Source: Spirochaetota bacterium | GTDB taxonomy: Bacteria > Spirochaetota > Spirochaetia > Treponematales > UBA12059 | Length of the DNA: 14,414 nucleotides | Reading direction: 5' to 3' | NCBI GenBank assembly: GCA_029565815.1 | Contig: JAKQNL010000226.1 | Coordinates: 1 to 14,414 of the forward strand | Shown: in pieces, positions 1 through 7,767 of the stretch | Layout of the letters: each line of letters starts with the position of its first letter | How positions within the stretch are numbered: the first letter of the stretch is position 1 | Notes under the pieces: generated by a model | What the model was told of the DNA's origin: nothing | The model's input: only the letters and a program-made list of their open reading frames with translations | Database searches by the model: none | Made by a program: the position numbers and the translations under genes

Positions 1-1044
1 GCCGATAAATCCAAGCTCTTCGGATATGATGCTGAATATGAAATCGGTGCTTTGTTGCGGCAAATAGCGGTAATGGCTTTGCGTGCCCTGTAAAAAGCCC
101 TTGCCGGAAAAGCCGCCAGAACCTATCGCCGTAATGGACTGGAGTATGTTCCAGCCCGAGCCTAAGGGATCCACCGACGGATCGAGGAATACCACAAGGC
201 GCATGATCTGGTAATCTTTAAGGACTTTGTGGCCTAGTATCGACCCGCCAACGCCGCACAAAATCATGAAGGACACATAGGAAATCCAGTAGTAGTAACG
301 TTGTTTGGTCCTGCTAAAGCCCAGGATGGAAAGCCCGAGCACCACAGCGGACAAGAGCAAAATGTACATAGGATACGGCGCTTCATATAAAACGCGTATG
401 AATGCCGGCACTTGGGCCGAGGTACCGCTTTGCAAAAGGGGCAATACGGTAAGAACTGCAGCCGTGCCGCCTGCAAGTAGTAGAAACAACAGATAGCGCA
501 GCTCTATACCGCCTATTAAAGCCATGGCCAGATAAATGGGTATAAAAACTAAGGCTGTGCCAAAATCCGGCTGGCTTAAAATAAGCGCCATGGGCAAGAG
601 CACAATGCCGAAGGAATAGGCAAATCGCTTAAACTTGGCCGGGTCGCGGCGGGTGGAATCCAGGTACCGGGCAAGGAACAGCATGGTGGTAATTTTTGCA
701 AATTCGGAAGGCTGGATGCCCAGCTCTCCTATGCCGAGCCAGGAACGGGCTCCGTTGACAACGCGGCCGAACAATCGGGTATAGACCAGTACTCCTATGG
801 TCAGGATGTACAGCATGCCCGAATATTCCGGCAATCGTTTTGGGTCGGCCAGTATCAGAACAATCATGACGATGAGCCCAAGGGCTACCCACACAATTTG
901 CTTAGCGTATTCGCTTGATACTAGTTCGCCTTCACTGGATACGCCGGATGAGTATATGAACAGCGTGCCTATAACGCACAGAACCAGTACCGACACGATG
1001 ATAGCCCAGTCGCTGGTTTTTGCCAGTTTTAGGAAGGGCTGCAT
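1..1044 (-). CDS. rodA: RodA, SEDS-family peptidoglycan glycosyltransferase (3' end cut by window edge)
   Basis: RodA is the multi-pass membrane glycosyltransferase that polymerises lipid II into glycan strands and works with PBP2. The visible 348 residues start at the ATG at 1044 ([14 protein letters not shown]) and stay open to base 1. SEDS signatures are visible: IQPSEF near residue 111, QPDFGTA near 158, [15 protein letters not shown] near 286 and [18 protein letters not shown] near 328. Asp292 in the DPLGSG motif probably corresponds to the essential Asp of E. coli RodA. Many hydrophobic segments are present. The C-terminal part and stop lie outside the window. The start overlaps the mrdA stop by one base (TAATG), with a GGAAGG-like ribosome site 7-8 bases upstream, so translation is probably coupled. 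FtsW is the alternative family member, but position directly after PBP2 and the mre genes favours RodA. Confidence 0.95.
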   Translation of the reverse strand, partial: MQPFLKLAKTSDWAIIVSVLVLCVIGTLFIYSSGVSSEGELVSSEYAKQIVWVALGLIVMIVLILADPKRLPEYSGMLYILTIGVLVYTRLFGRVVNGARSWLGIGELGIQPSEFAKITTMLFLARYLDSTRRDPAKFKRFAYSFGIVLLPMALILSQPDFGTALVFIPIYLAMALIGGIELRYLLFLLLAGGTAAVLTVLPLLQSGTSAQVPAFIRVLYEAPYPMYILLLSAVVLGLSILGFSRTKQRYYYWISYVSFMILCGVGGSILGHKVLKDYQIMRLVVFLDPSVDPLGSGWNILQSITAIGSGGFSGKGFLQGTQSHYRYLPQQSTDFIFSIISEELGFIG

Positions 1045-2915
1045 TATTCGACCCTTCCGACCGCTTGGGTTTTCCATGCAAGCTTGAGCGCCACCACGGC
1101 CTCCTCGTATGTTTGGCCTGCGAACCAGCCCTGGAACACGATATTGGTCGCGTACGGCGCCCACCACTCCCAGGGATTTGCGGCTTCTATCATAGATACC
1201 ACCACGATCTGCTCGTCTTTAGTAGCGGCGTCGTACGGGCCGTAGCCGACAAACCAGGAGTGCCAGCGGTCGGCTAGGCCAACTTCTGCCGTACCGGTTT
1301 TGCCCGCTACCGCTACAGCCTTGGTATCCACCGGATACTGGGCGGTTCCATGGGTAATAACCCGACGTAAATAATCTTGTACCGTTTTGAAGGTTTCTTT
1401 AGAAACCCGGGATGCGGTGAGCACTTCCGGGCTTACCACGCTGATGATGGTTCCATCGTCGGCGGAACGCACGTCCTTGAGTATGTGGGGTTTGTATATG
1501 ATGCCTTCGTTGACGACCATGGCCATCATGTTGGCTATCTGTAAAGGCGTTGTTCCCAGGTAGCCCTGGCCGATTGCAAGGTTTAGGGTATCGCCACCCA
1601 GCCACTTCTCGTGGAACTGTCGCTCTTTCCATTGCGGCGTTGGAACAAATCCTTCCACTTCGCCGGCCAGGTCTACGCCGGTATAGGAGCCAAAGCCGAA
1701 TTCTCGAGAATAAGACACGATGCGTTCTATGCCCAGGCGATCCCGGCCGACTTCCCAGAAGTACACGTCGCAGGATTGGGCAAGAGCATCGCTTAGGTTA
1801 AGCCTACCGTGGCCAGGTTTTCGTATCCAGCAACGGAACACACGGTCGCCGTAGCTAATTTCTCCTGAACACAAAATTTTTTCGTCTACCGGAATGGCTT
1901 TTTCCTCGATGATAGCCGTGGTCATGATCGTTTTGAAGGTGGACGCCGGCGGATAGCTTGCCTGGATGGCTCGGTTGATGAGAGGCCTGCGCTCATCCTC
2001 TAAAAGACGGGCATACTCGTTGTTTCCGCCTTTTTCTATGATGAGGTTGGAATTAAACGATGGGTAGGACACCATTGCTAGGATTTCACCCGTGCTTGGT
2101 TTGAGCACCACGATGGAACCTATGCGCTCTCCCAAGGCTTTTTCCGCAAGTATCTGTAAGGATCGGTCTATGGTAAGGCTTATGTTGTTGCCCATAACCG
2201 GAGCCTGAACGTCCCGTGAAATGGCTGCGACGCTCCGGCCGCGAACGTCGACGGTCTTGAACTGCCTGCCATCCGTTCCGCGCAAAATAGCATCATACTG
2301 GCGCTCGACGCCGGCCTTGCCCAAAATGTCGCCGGCCTTGTAACCGCGGTTAAAGAATACTTTAAGCTCGTCTTTGGATATGGTTCCAACCCAGCCGATA
2401 AGGTGGGAAAAGCTGCCGGTTTCCAAATAGTTGCGCATGGGCTGCGAGTACCAGGAAACCCCTGGGAACTCGTCCAAGCGCTCCGCAACCTGATTGATCA
2501 CTTCCTGGCTAACCGACGTCGCAAGCTCGACGGCCTGGTACAGTCGGTAGTACGACGGAGGGACTTTTTCCCGCAGGCGTTCTACCGGCTCGTCCAAGAG
2601 CACTGCAAGCTTTTGGAACACGGTATCGCGCATGTCAGCGGGGGTTTCCGCCGGCACCATGGTGAGGGCGAACGAGTCGACGTTGAGTACCAGCGGTATG
2701 TTGTAGTTTCGGTCATAGATTTCACCACGCTGGGCTGGCAGGCGTTCCACTTGTCTGGATATGGACACGGCTTTAGTCCGGTATTCGCCGCCGCGCACCA
2801 GCTGCAGGTAAAACAGGTACGAAGCGTAGGCGGCGAACAACACAAGCGCACAGGCGATAAGGGTGATGACCCGTGCGGCGTTGGACCGTCCGCCGTCATC
2901 TGCTTGGTCGCTCAC
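1044..2915 (-). CDS. mrdA: Penicillin-binding protein 2, elongation-specific transpeptidase
   Basis: This is the class B PBP that crosslinks peptidoglycan during elongation, anchored in the inner membrane and partnered with RodA. I place the start at the GTG at 2913-2915 (V-S-D-Q-A), because AAGGAG lies 8 bases upstream and the codon overlaps the mreD stop. This gives 623 residues, usual for PBP2. The frame stays open upstream to 3011, but that part is inside mreD. One membrane helix spans about residues 16-38. The dimerisation/pedestal region follows, with RGEIYDRN near 63. The transpeptidase domain shows all three active-site motifs: STFK with catalytic Ser at about 325, SCD at about 381 (the SxN-type motif, with Asp as is common in PBP2) and KTGT at about 539. 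It should be sensitive to beta-lactams. No truncation is seen. Confidence 0.95.
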   Translation of the reverse strand: MSDQADDGGRSNAARVITLIACALVLFAAYASYLFYLQLVRGGEYRTKAVSISRQVERLPAQRGEIYDRNYNIPLVLNVDSFALTMVPAETPADMRDTVFQKLAVLLDEPVERLREKVPPSYYRLYQAVELATSVSQEVINQVAERLDEFPGVSWYSQPMRNYLETGSFSHLIGWVGTISKDELKVFFNRGYKAGDILGKAGVERQYDAILRGTDGRQFKTVDVRGRSVAAISRDVQAPVMGNNISLTIDRSLQILAEKALGERIGSIVVLKPSTGEILAMVSYPSFNSNLIIEKGGNNEYARLLEDERRPLINRAIQASYPPASTFKTIMTTAIIEEKAIPVDEKILCSGEISYGDRVFRCWIRKPGHGRLNLSDALAQSCDVYFWEVGRDRLGIERIVSYSREFGFGSYTGVDLAGEVEGFVPTPQWKERQFHEKWLGGDTLNLAIGQGYLGTTPLQIANMMAMVVNEGIIYKPHILKDVRSADDGTIISVVSPEVLTASRVSKETFKTVQDYLRRVITHGTAQYPVDTKAVAVAGKTGTAEVGLADRWHSWFVGYGPYDAATKDEQIVVVSMIEAANPWEWWAPYATNIVFQGWFAGQTYEEAVVALKLAWKTQAVGRVE

Positions 2916-3418
2916 GTATGCTTCTCCTTGGGAAGGAGGAATCGTTCTATGGGAGCCAGTAACAGGAATAGGAGCGGCGCTGCCAAGGCGTTGTACGCGG
3001 CTTCTATCCACAAGCGGTAGGAGAAAGGATCATAGGCAGACAGGCGCCCGGAGAACAGCACAACCAAAAACCCGTTAGTAAGCGCTTTTGCTATGGTTGC
3101 GATGAAGCCGAACAGAAAAGGTATAAAAATCCTGTCTATATAGAATTTGCCGGAAAAGAGGTTGAATGCCCATGCTACCGCCGTTTTTATGAATGCAGAC
3201 AAGCCCAAGGGAGAGGCGCTCATGCCGTCTTGGAATATGCCAGTTAGAAAACCGGTAGCCTGTCCTTGCGGCGATGGGTTTTTGAACGCAAGAAACACGA
3301 TGAACAAAAGGGACAAATCCGGTTTTACATCGAGTATGGCGATGGCGGACAGCCAGGTGGACTGAACGACCAGCAAGCCGATACTTATCACCATGCCGAA
3401 AATGAAGCGGCGTATCAC
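2912..3418 (-). CDS. mreD: Rod shape-determining membrane protein MreD
   Basis: MreD is a small integral membrane protein of the elongasome that associates with MreC. The 168 residues are mostly hydrophobic, with about five membrane segments (for example MVISIGLLVVQSTWLSAIAI at the N-terminus, a segment near 31-45, and NALAAPLLFLLLAPIERFLL near the C-terminus). Length and layout fit the family. The internal DVKPDLSLLFIVFLAF stretch resembles the usual MreD pattern of a short polar motif followed by a membrane segment. The start is a GTG whose first base overlaps the mreC stop (GTGA, 4-base overlap). The stop overlaps the GTG start of mrdA in the same way. MreD sequences diverge quickly, so the call rests on hydrophobicity plus position between mreC and mrdA. 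Confidence 0.9.
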   Translation of the reverse strand: MIRRFIFGMVISIGLLVVQSTWLSAIAILDVKPDLSLLFIVFLAFKNPSPQGQATGFLTGIFQDGMSASPLGLSAFIKTAVAWAFNLFSGKFYIDRIFIPFLFGFIATIAKALTNGFLVVLFSGRLSAYDPFSYRLWIEAAYNALAAPLLFLLLAPIERFLLPKEKHT

Positions 3419-4278
3419 AGGCCGTCCTGTTCCGAGAGTGATTCCTCTCCAACGATGAAAACGTACTCAAGTTTGCCAAAATCCAAAACCGGATCCATTT
3501 CCACTTCCAGCGAGGTTAGGTATTCCACGGATCGTACCTTGGTAACGCGGCCAACTACGATGCCCGGCGGGTAGATGGAATTAAGGCCGCTGGTTACCAG
3601 GATATCACCAAACTGTATTTCCGATTGCGCTCGCTTTTTTATGTACTGGACCACAAGCGACTGGTCGCGGCTGCCGGAGCCGGCAGCTAATCCGTCATAG
3701 CGGGTGCGCTCCAGGCGCACGGCTACAAATGAGGAAGCGTCGTACAGCGGCACAATGGTGCAGGTTGCCTGGCTTACTTCCAGGACCCGCCCAACAAGTG
3801 CGTCCATGCCGTCCTGGTATGCAATGACGGCCTGGTTTTTCTTAATCCCGTCACGGGCGCCTTTATCCACCACAAAGGTGCTGTATAGGTTTTCCGGGTC
3901 CTTGGCTATTATGCGTGCGGCAGACAGCGAACGCGTGGACTGCCTGGTAAAGCCAAGCAGCTCTTTAAGCCGCAGATTTTCCTCGCGGAGTTCTGCAAAA
4001 TTGCGTTCCAGCTTTCCAAGCGCATCCACGCGCGCAAGCAGCTGGTCGTGGCTTTCCTGTAGCTTGTTCAGTTCGGCGATGGAGGTGACTGTCCGTGTAC
4101 AAAAAGTGCCTACCGCATCGAAGCCGCGCTGGAAGAAAGACAGGACAGATAGGCCTACCCGTTCCGGGACGCCGGCCATGCTGCGAGTCGATACGGTGAG
4201 CGTAACAAGCGACGCGGCCAGCATGAGGGCCGAAGCCATGAATGTCAGCCTGCCTAAGCGCCTGTCGGACCGTGCCAT
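3415..4278 (-). CDS. mreC: Rod shape-determining protein MreC
   Basis: MreC is a bitopic inner-membrane protein whose periplasmic part activates PBP2-RodA and links it to MreB. The 287 residues show a basic N-terminus (MARSDRRLGRL), one membrane helix at about 12-30, and a coiled coil at about 68-110 rich in Leu/Glu (LARVDALGKLERNFAELREE). A beta-rich C-terminal domain follows, with typical motifs such as DGIKKNQAVI, GLVGRV-like ALVGRVLEVS, GDILVTSG and YPPGIVVGRV near 240. Length fits the family. The ATG lies one base after the mreB stop codon. The last codons overlap the GTG start of mreD. The C-terminus is short and acidic (GEESLSEQDGL), without the long Pro-rich tail found in some relatives. 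Confidence 0.95.
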   Translation of the reverse strand: MARSDRRLGRLTFMASALMLAASLVTLTVSTRSMAGVPERVGLSVLSFFQRGFDAVGTFCTRTVTSIAELNKLQESHDQLLARVDALGKLERNFAELREENLRLKELLGFTRQSTRSLSAARIIAKDPENLYSTFVVDKGARDGIKKNQAVIAYQDGMDALVGRVLEVSQATCTIVPLYDASSFVAVRLERTRYDGLAAGSGSRDQSLVVQYIKKRAQSEIQFGDILVTSGLNSIYPPGIVVGRVTKVRSVEYLTSLEVEMDPVLDFGKLEYVFIVGEESLSEQDGL

Positions 4279-4279
4279 G

Positions 4280-5323
4280 CTACAAATTCATGGTGCTGGC
4301 AGAGCCGAAGCCTATATCCACACCGCGGATTGCCTCGAAGTACTTGCCAGCGCCGATGGCAACGCATTCCAGGGGGCGCTCTGCCAAAAACACCGGAACG
4401 CCGGTTTCCTTGGCAATGAGCCGTGGAAGGCCTTTAAGGAGCGAACCGCCTCCAGCCATGACGATACCGCGTTCTACGATATCCGCGGCCAGTTCCGGCG
4501 GCGTCTGACCAAGGGTTTTCTTGATCTCTTCAACTATCTGGTTGATAGGCTCCTGAAGCGCTTCACGGACCTCTACCGAGTCTATTTCCAGGCGGCGGGG
4601 AAGGCCGGTAATCGCGTCGGTGCCTTTTATCTCTACCTTCTCTATGACCTTATCCGGGCTGGCGTTGCCTATTTCGATTTTTAGGCGTTCCGCTGTCTGC
4701 TCGCCTATGATCAGGTTATGGGCAGCGCGTATATGCTTGATGATGGCCTTGTCAAATTCGTCACCGCCTATGCGTATCGCGTTGGTAACCACCAGGTCTT
4801 TAAGCGATATAACCGATATCTCGGTGGTACCGCCGCCTATGTCGCAAATCATGTGGCCAGCCGGCTCGTGTATGGGTATGTCCGAACCGATGGCGGCTGC
4901 AAGGGATTCCGGCAACACCTCCACTTCGCGTGCGCCTGCCTTGTACGCAGCTTCTACCACTGCGCGGCGTTCAACCTCGGTTATGCAGGTTGGGATACCA
5001 ATAACCATACGCGGCTTTATGAACCAGCGGCGCGGAATAACCTTCTGGATGAAGTATTTGATCATCTTTTCGGTGGTATCCGGATCGGCAATAACGCCGT
5101 CGCGCAACGGCCGTATGGCTATGATATTGCCCGGGGTTTTCCAGAGCATGCGCTTTGCCTCGGTGCCAACCGCCAGTACCCGCTTGGTGCCACGCTCAAC
5201 GGCCACCACAGAAGGCTCGTTGATGACGATGCCCTTACCGCGTACATAAATGAGTGTGTTGCAGGTGCCCAGATCGATGCCTATATCGAGGGCGAACGAG
5301 TCGAACAATGAACGCTTGGCCAT
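4280..5323 (-). CDS. mreB: Actin-like rod shape-determining protein MreB
   Basis: MreB polymerises with ATP into membrane-bound filaments that orient cell wall synthesis. The 347 residues have full-family length and clear actin-fold motifs: phosphate-1 [11 protein letters not shown] at 13-23, phosphate-2 [11 protein letters not shown] at 160-170, and the adenosine motif [14 protein letters not shown] at 286-299. The N-terminus carries hydrophobic residues ([10 protein letters not shown]), as in MreBs that contact the membrane directly. ATG at 5323 has AAGGAG 8 bases upstream. The gene follows the TPR gene by 24 bases and is followed by mreC after one base, so it is very probably cotranscribed with both. 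Mbl or MreBH paralogues are less likely, because mreC and mreD follow directly. Confidence 0.98.
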   Translation of the reverse strand: MAKRSLFDSFALDIGIDLGTCNTLIYVRGKGIVINEPSVVAVERGTKRVLAVGTEAKRMLWKTPGNIIAIRPLRDGVIADPDTTEKMIKYFIQKVIPRRWFIKPRMVIGIPTCITEVERRAVVEAAYKAGAREVEVLPESLAAAIGSDIPIHEPAGHMICDIGGGTTEISVISLKDLVVTNAIRIGGDEFDKAIIKHIRAAHNLIIGEQTAERLKIEIGNASPDKVIEKVEIKGTDAITGLPRRLEIDSVEVREALQEPINQIVEEIKKTLGQTPPELAADIVERGIVMAGGGSLLKGLPRLIAKETGVPVFLAERPLECVAIGAGKYFEAIRGVDIGFGSASTMNL

Positions 5324-5347
5324 GACAGAGGCTCCTTGTAGCTAGAA

Positions 5348-6331
5348 CTAAGATCGCTCGGCGAGTTTTTGTCTCGCCAGAGCGTGCATTGGATCGATAG
5401 ATACGGCTTTTCTCCACGCAGCCCGGGCTGCGATAAGGTCGCCTTGCTTTGCCAGCACCAGGCCGTCCTGATACCATGCATCCGCAGATTCCGGGTTTCG
5501 CTGGATTATAAACGAATAGTGTTCCCTTGCTTCGGCTAGCCGCTGCCCGGCTACGCATGCTTCGGCTATGAGGAAATCCGCGCGCTCCAAAAGGTACTCG
5601 TCGCTAGTAGCAGCTTTAGCAGCCTTAGCCAGGGATTCGGCTTTTGCCCAGTCTCCGGAATCTGCCCACGCCCTGCTTGCTGCAAGGGATAGTTCCGGCG
5701 AATCGGGGAAGCGCGCCAGCGATTCGGTAAAATAGCCCAGGCTGCGGGCTATCTGGCCGCTGCCGTATGCCGCAAGCGCGCGGTACTCCCAGGAATCGTC
5801 TGGCGAATAGCCGAGCTCCGATGCGGCATCCAGCTCTGTGATGCAAATATCCCAGTAATCCAAACCTTTTGCGTAATAGGCTTTGCCCAAGACATACCGG
5901 GCTTGGGGCACCAGAGGACAATTCGGATCGGTGAGCGCCTTGCGGATATGGGTAACGCTTGCATCCATGGCTGTCTGCCGTTGCTCCGCATCGGGGTTTG
6001 CAAGGCCGGAGTAAAAAGCGGCAAAACCTTTGAACAAAAGCGCGTATGAATCCAGAGGATTAAGGAGTAATACCTTGTCGCATGCAGCGTTGAGGCTAGC
6101 GTAATCATTTTGTTCCCACAGGGCAAGTATTTCACTGCGCTTGGGCTTGTCTTGTTTCGAGGACGCCAGATTTTTTCCGACCAGTACAAACGCAAACACC
6201 GCAAGCAGGGCAAGCGCCGCAAGCGAGGCAAGGCCTAGGAGCCTGCGCCGAGCGCGCTTTTTGAGGTATGGGTCGGATGGCCGTTTGTTCGCAAAATAGT
6301 TGAACTTCATGGGGCTGTGTAGTTTTAGCAT
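5348..6331 (-). CDS. Membrane-anchored tetratricopeptide-repeat protein of unknown role
   Basis: The 327-residue product has a very basic N-terminal stretch (KKRARRR near 24-30) and then one hydrophobic helix (about 31-51). This predicts a single-pass protein with its bulk outside the cytoplasm. The remainder is helical, with TPR-like units. The clearest are near the C-terminus (AREHYSFIIQRNPESADAWY and AARAAWRKAVSIDPMHALAR, about 265-320), where NP/DP marks the repeat boundaries. TPR proteins act as interaction scaffolds. Its position 24 bases before mreB suggests, as inference, a structural partner of the elongasome. The start is uncertain: neither ATG at 6331 nor ATG at 6310 (MKFNYFANK) has a good ribosome site. 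If the candidate promoter just upstream is used, 6310 is the real start with an almost leaderless mRNA. Confidence 0.85.
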   Translation of the reverse strand: MLKLHSPMKFNYFANKRPSDPYLKKRARRRLLGLASLAALALLAVFAFVLVGKNLASSKQDKPKRSEILALWEQNDYASLNAACDKVLLLNPLDSYALLFKGFAAFYSGLANPDAEQRQTAMDASVTHIRKALTDPNCPLVPQARYVLGKAYYAKGLDYWDICITELDAASELGYSPDDSWEYRALAAYGSGQIARSLGYFTESLARFPDSPELSLAASRAWADSGDWAKAESLAKAAKAATSDEYLLERADFLIAEACVAGQRLAEAREHYSFIIQRNPESADAWYQDGLVLAKQGDLIAARAAWRKAVSIDPMHALARQKLAERS

Positions 6332-6351
6332 GACAGCGGATGATCAGTCAA
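6322..6351 (-). promoter_or_regulatory. Candidate promoter for the TPR-mreBCD-mrdA-rodA operon
   Basis: On the minus strand TTGACT (6351-6346) is followed after 18 bases by TAAAAC (6327-6322), preceded by TG in the extended -10 position. It starts within five bases of the end of rnpB. Transcription would begin near 6315, only about five bases before the ATG at 6310, so the mRNA would be nearly leaderless. The -10 match is only 4 of 6, and readthrough from rnpB is an equally good source of the operon mRNA. Confidence 0.35.
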
Positions 6352-6355
6352 TGAA

Positions 6356-6762
6356 AAGGGGCAGGCCTGTAAGCCGGGTTCTGTGGCAATCGTCCAAAAA
6401 AACGACTGCCGGCCGCCATCCATCTTGACGCCGTGTTGCCACGGCGTTTTCGCGGCCAACCCGCGGGTTTTCCGCAACCCAAAAGGTTGCGTCTGCGCGA
6501 GCCGCGCCCCGCTGTTCGGCCTTGCTCGCGACGAGGCTTGCCGTGCCGCGTCCGTTGCCGGACGCGCGGTGGGCTCTTACCCCACCCTTTCACCCTTACC
6601 CTGGGCCTTTCGGACCAGGGCGGTTTGCTTTCTGTTGCGCTATCTGTCGCCTGCCCGTTGCCGGACAGGCGCCCGGCCGTTAGCCGGCGTCGCGCCCTAT
6701 CGAGCCCGGACTTTCCTCCGCGCACCCTTGCGAGCACGCGGCGGCGGCCCGGCCCACCCCTT
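6356..6762 (-). ncRNA. rnpB: RNase P RNA, bacterial type A
   Basis: This is the catalytic RNA that trims tRNA 5' leaders. On the minus strand all conserved blocks occur in order: GAGGAAAGTCCGGGCTC near the 5' end, ACAGAAAGCAAACCGCC, GTAAGGGTGAAAGGGTG, GTAAGAGCCCACCGCG, GAGCAAGGCCGAACAG, and ACAGAACCCGGCTTACAGG near the 3' end. I set the ends by the P1 helix: AAGGGGUGGGCC at the 5' end pairs with GGCCUGCCCCUU at the 3' end over 12 base pairs, including two G-U pairs. Two stems are capped by GCAA tetraloops, one corresponding to P12 (CGUCCG-GCAA-CGGACG). The length of about 407 nt is normal for type A. The protein-like open frames across this stretch on both strands are chance products of its high GC. 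A TTTT run follows P1 on the minus strand and could end some transcripts. Confidence 0.97.
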
Positions 6763-6770
6763 AAAAAACC

Positions 6771-6799
6771 AGTTTACATGAGCACTAGAACTTCAGTTT
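6771..6799 (-). promoter_or_regulatory. Weak candidate promoter for rnpB
   Basis: On the minus strand TAAACT (6776-6771) sits 8 bases before the inferred 5' end of the RNase P RNA, a good place for a -10 element. No convincing -35 is present at 16-18 bases; the nearest sequence, AAACTG, matches poorly. RNase P RNA may therefore also be cut from the transcript of the zinc-ribbon gene, whose stop is only about 50 bases upstream. Confidence 0.25.
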
Positions 6800-6812
6800 T
6801 TAGAGCTTCCCG

Positions 6813-7667
6813 TTAGTCGTCAGAATCGGACATGCCGTCCTTGTCGCCATCGTCGTCGTCATCGTAGCTTTCGTCTTCGGACTCGTCGCCAAAATCGTCC
6901 AGATCGGATAGGCTACCTGATTCGATATCGGCTAGCAGGTCGTCCTGGCCGTCTTCGCTTTCCTGGTGGAATAAAACGCGCGAACAGTACGGGCAAAAGA
7001 TGATACGGTTGCTTTGGCGCACTTCGTTGACGAACTGTGCAGGCAGTATCATGGAACAGCCGGAACACACGACGCCGCGTACCGGAACTATACCGACGCC
7101 TTGCTTGCTCTTGATGATACGTTCGAATTTGAACACGATTTCCGGATCGATATCGGACGTAAGCACGGATTCTTCGGCGCGAAGCTGTGCAACGCGCTTT
7201 TGCATAGACGCTTCTTCGGTGCGAATGCGTTCTTTTTTTTCCAGAATTTCGGCTTCCTGGCTGCTAACCAAGGTTGCGCTGTCGTTCATGTCTTTTTCGG
7301 CTTCCCGGTAGTTTTCGTCTTCGCGTTTGACTTCTTTGCGAAGATTGTCTTCCTTCTGGCCGGCTTCGGTTATTTCCTTGTTCAAGGCTTCGAACTCGCG
7401 AGGGCTGCTTATCGCGTCCATTTGCTGTTCTGATTTTTCCTTGTGGGCCATAACTTCGGCAAGTTCGGCGCGCAGTTGGCCGACACGCTGTCCAAGTTCC
7501 TCGTAACGGGTGCTACGTTCGGTTAGGGCCTTGCGCGCGCGCACAAGAACTTCTTCCTGGGCAACAATAGCCTTGGGCAACTCACGGATTTCATCCTCTA
7601 TAGAGACGCGCTCCATCAGCAATTCTTGGAATTTACGGAGACGCTCGAAAAGCTCTTCCATCAGCAT
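6813..7667 (-). CDS. Coiled-coil C4 zinc-ribbon protein with acidic C-terminal tail
   Basis: The 284-residue protein belongs, by architecture, to the broad family with a long N-terminal coiled coil and a C-terminal zinc ribbon (the DUF164/zf-RING_7 type, PF02591). Residues 1-170 are heptad-like and charged. Cys201, Cys204, Cys225 and Cys228 form two CxxC knuckles (CSGC and CPYC), with the typical GxGIVPVRG lead-in before them. Residues 236-284 form a highly acidic tail ending in a run of Asp, Ser and Glu. Relatives have been discussed as nucleic-acid or flagellar assembly factors, but no firm function applies here. ATG at 7667 has GAGGTG 7 bases upstream. A strong promoter lies just before it, and rnpB begins about 50 bases after its stop. 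It is probably cytoplasmic, with no signal peptide. Confidence 0.88.
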   Translation of the reverse strand: MLMEELFERLRKFQELLMERVSIEDEIRELPKAIVAQEEVLVRARKALTERSTRYEELGQRVGQLRAELAEVMAHKEKSEQQMDAISSPREFEALNKEITEAGQKEDNLRKEVKREDENYREAEKDMNDSATLVSSQEAEILEKKERIRTEEASMQKRVAQLRAEESVLTSDIDPEIVFKFERIIKSKQGVGIVPVRGVVCSGCSMILPAQFVNEVRQSNRIIFCPYCSRVLFHQESEDGQDDLLADIESGSLSDLDDFGDESEDESYDDDDDGDKDGMSDSDD

Positions 7668-7718
7668 AGGGTGTCACCTCGCTCGGATTGTGCCAGCGCA
7701 GGACGGCGTGGCCGGGGG

Positions 7719-7748
7719 ATTATAGCATGAAACGCAAAGGCTCATCAA
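7719..7748 (-). promoter_or_regulatory. Strong sigma-70 extended -10 promoter
   Basis: On the minus strand TTGATG (7748-7743) is followed after 18 bases by a perfect TATAAT (7724-7719) with TG one base upstream (TGCTATAAT). The predicted start falls in the GC-rich run near 7711-7713, about 45 bases before the ATG of the zinc-ribbon gene. It is the best promoter in the interior of the window and probably starts the transcript that also carries rnpB. No clear rho-independent terminator separates it from rpoD. Confidence 0.8.
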
Positions 7749-7767
7749 GGGCAGCCTAAAAACGGGC

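Noticed and set aside
2403..3020. A 205-residue plus-strand reading frame opposite mrdA and mreD
   Set aside because: Antisense to a conserved gene, with no recognisable motif or ribosome site.
3704..4684. A 326-residue plus-strand reading frame opposite mreC and mreB
   Set aside because: It is antisense to two clear genes, crosses their junction, and its composition (Ser/Arg-rich) is typical of a GC-biased shadow frame.
6348..6816. Open reading frames of about 130 residues on both strands in the GC-rich stretch
   Set aside because: They lie across the RNase P RNA gene, whose conserved blocks and P1 pairing explain the sequence; the products have no family features.
7668..7767. Intrinsic terminator after rpoD
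   Set aside because: Only a four-base stem (AGCC/GGCT around CGTTTTTA) is present, with no T-run after it; too weak to call.
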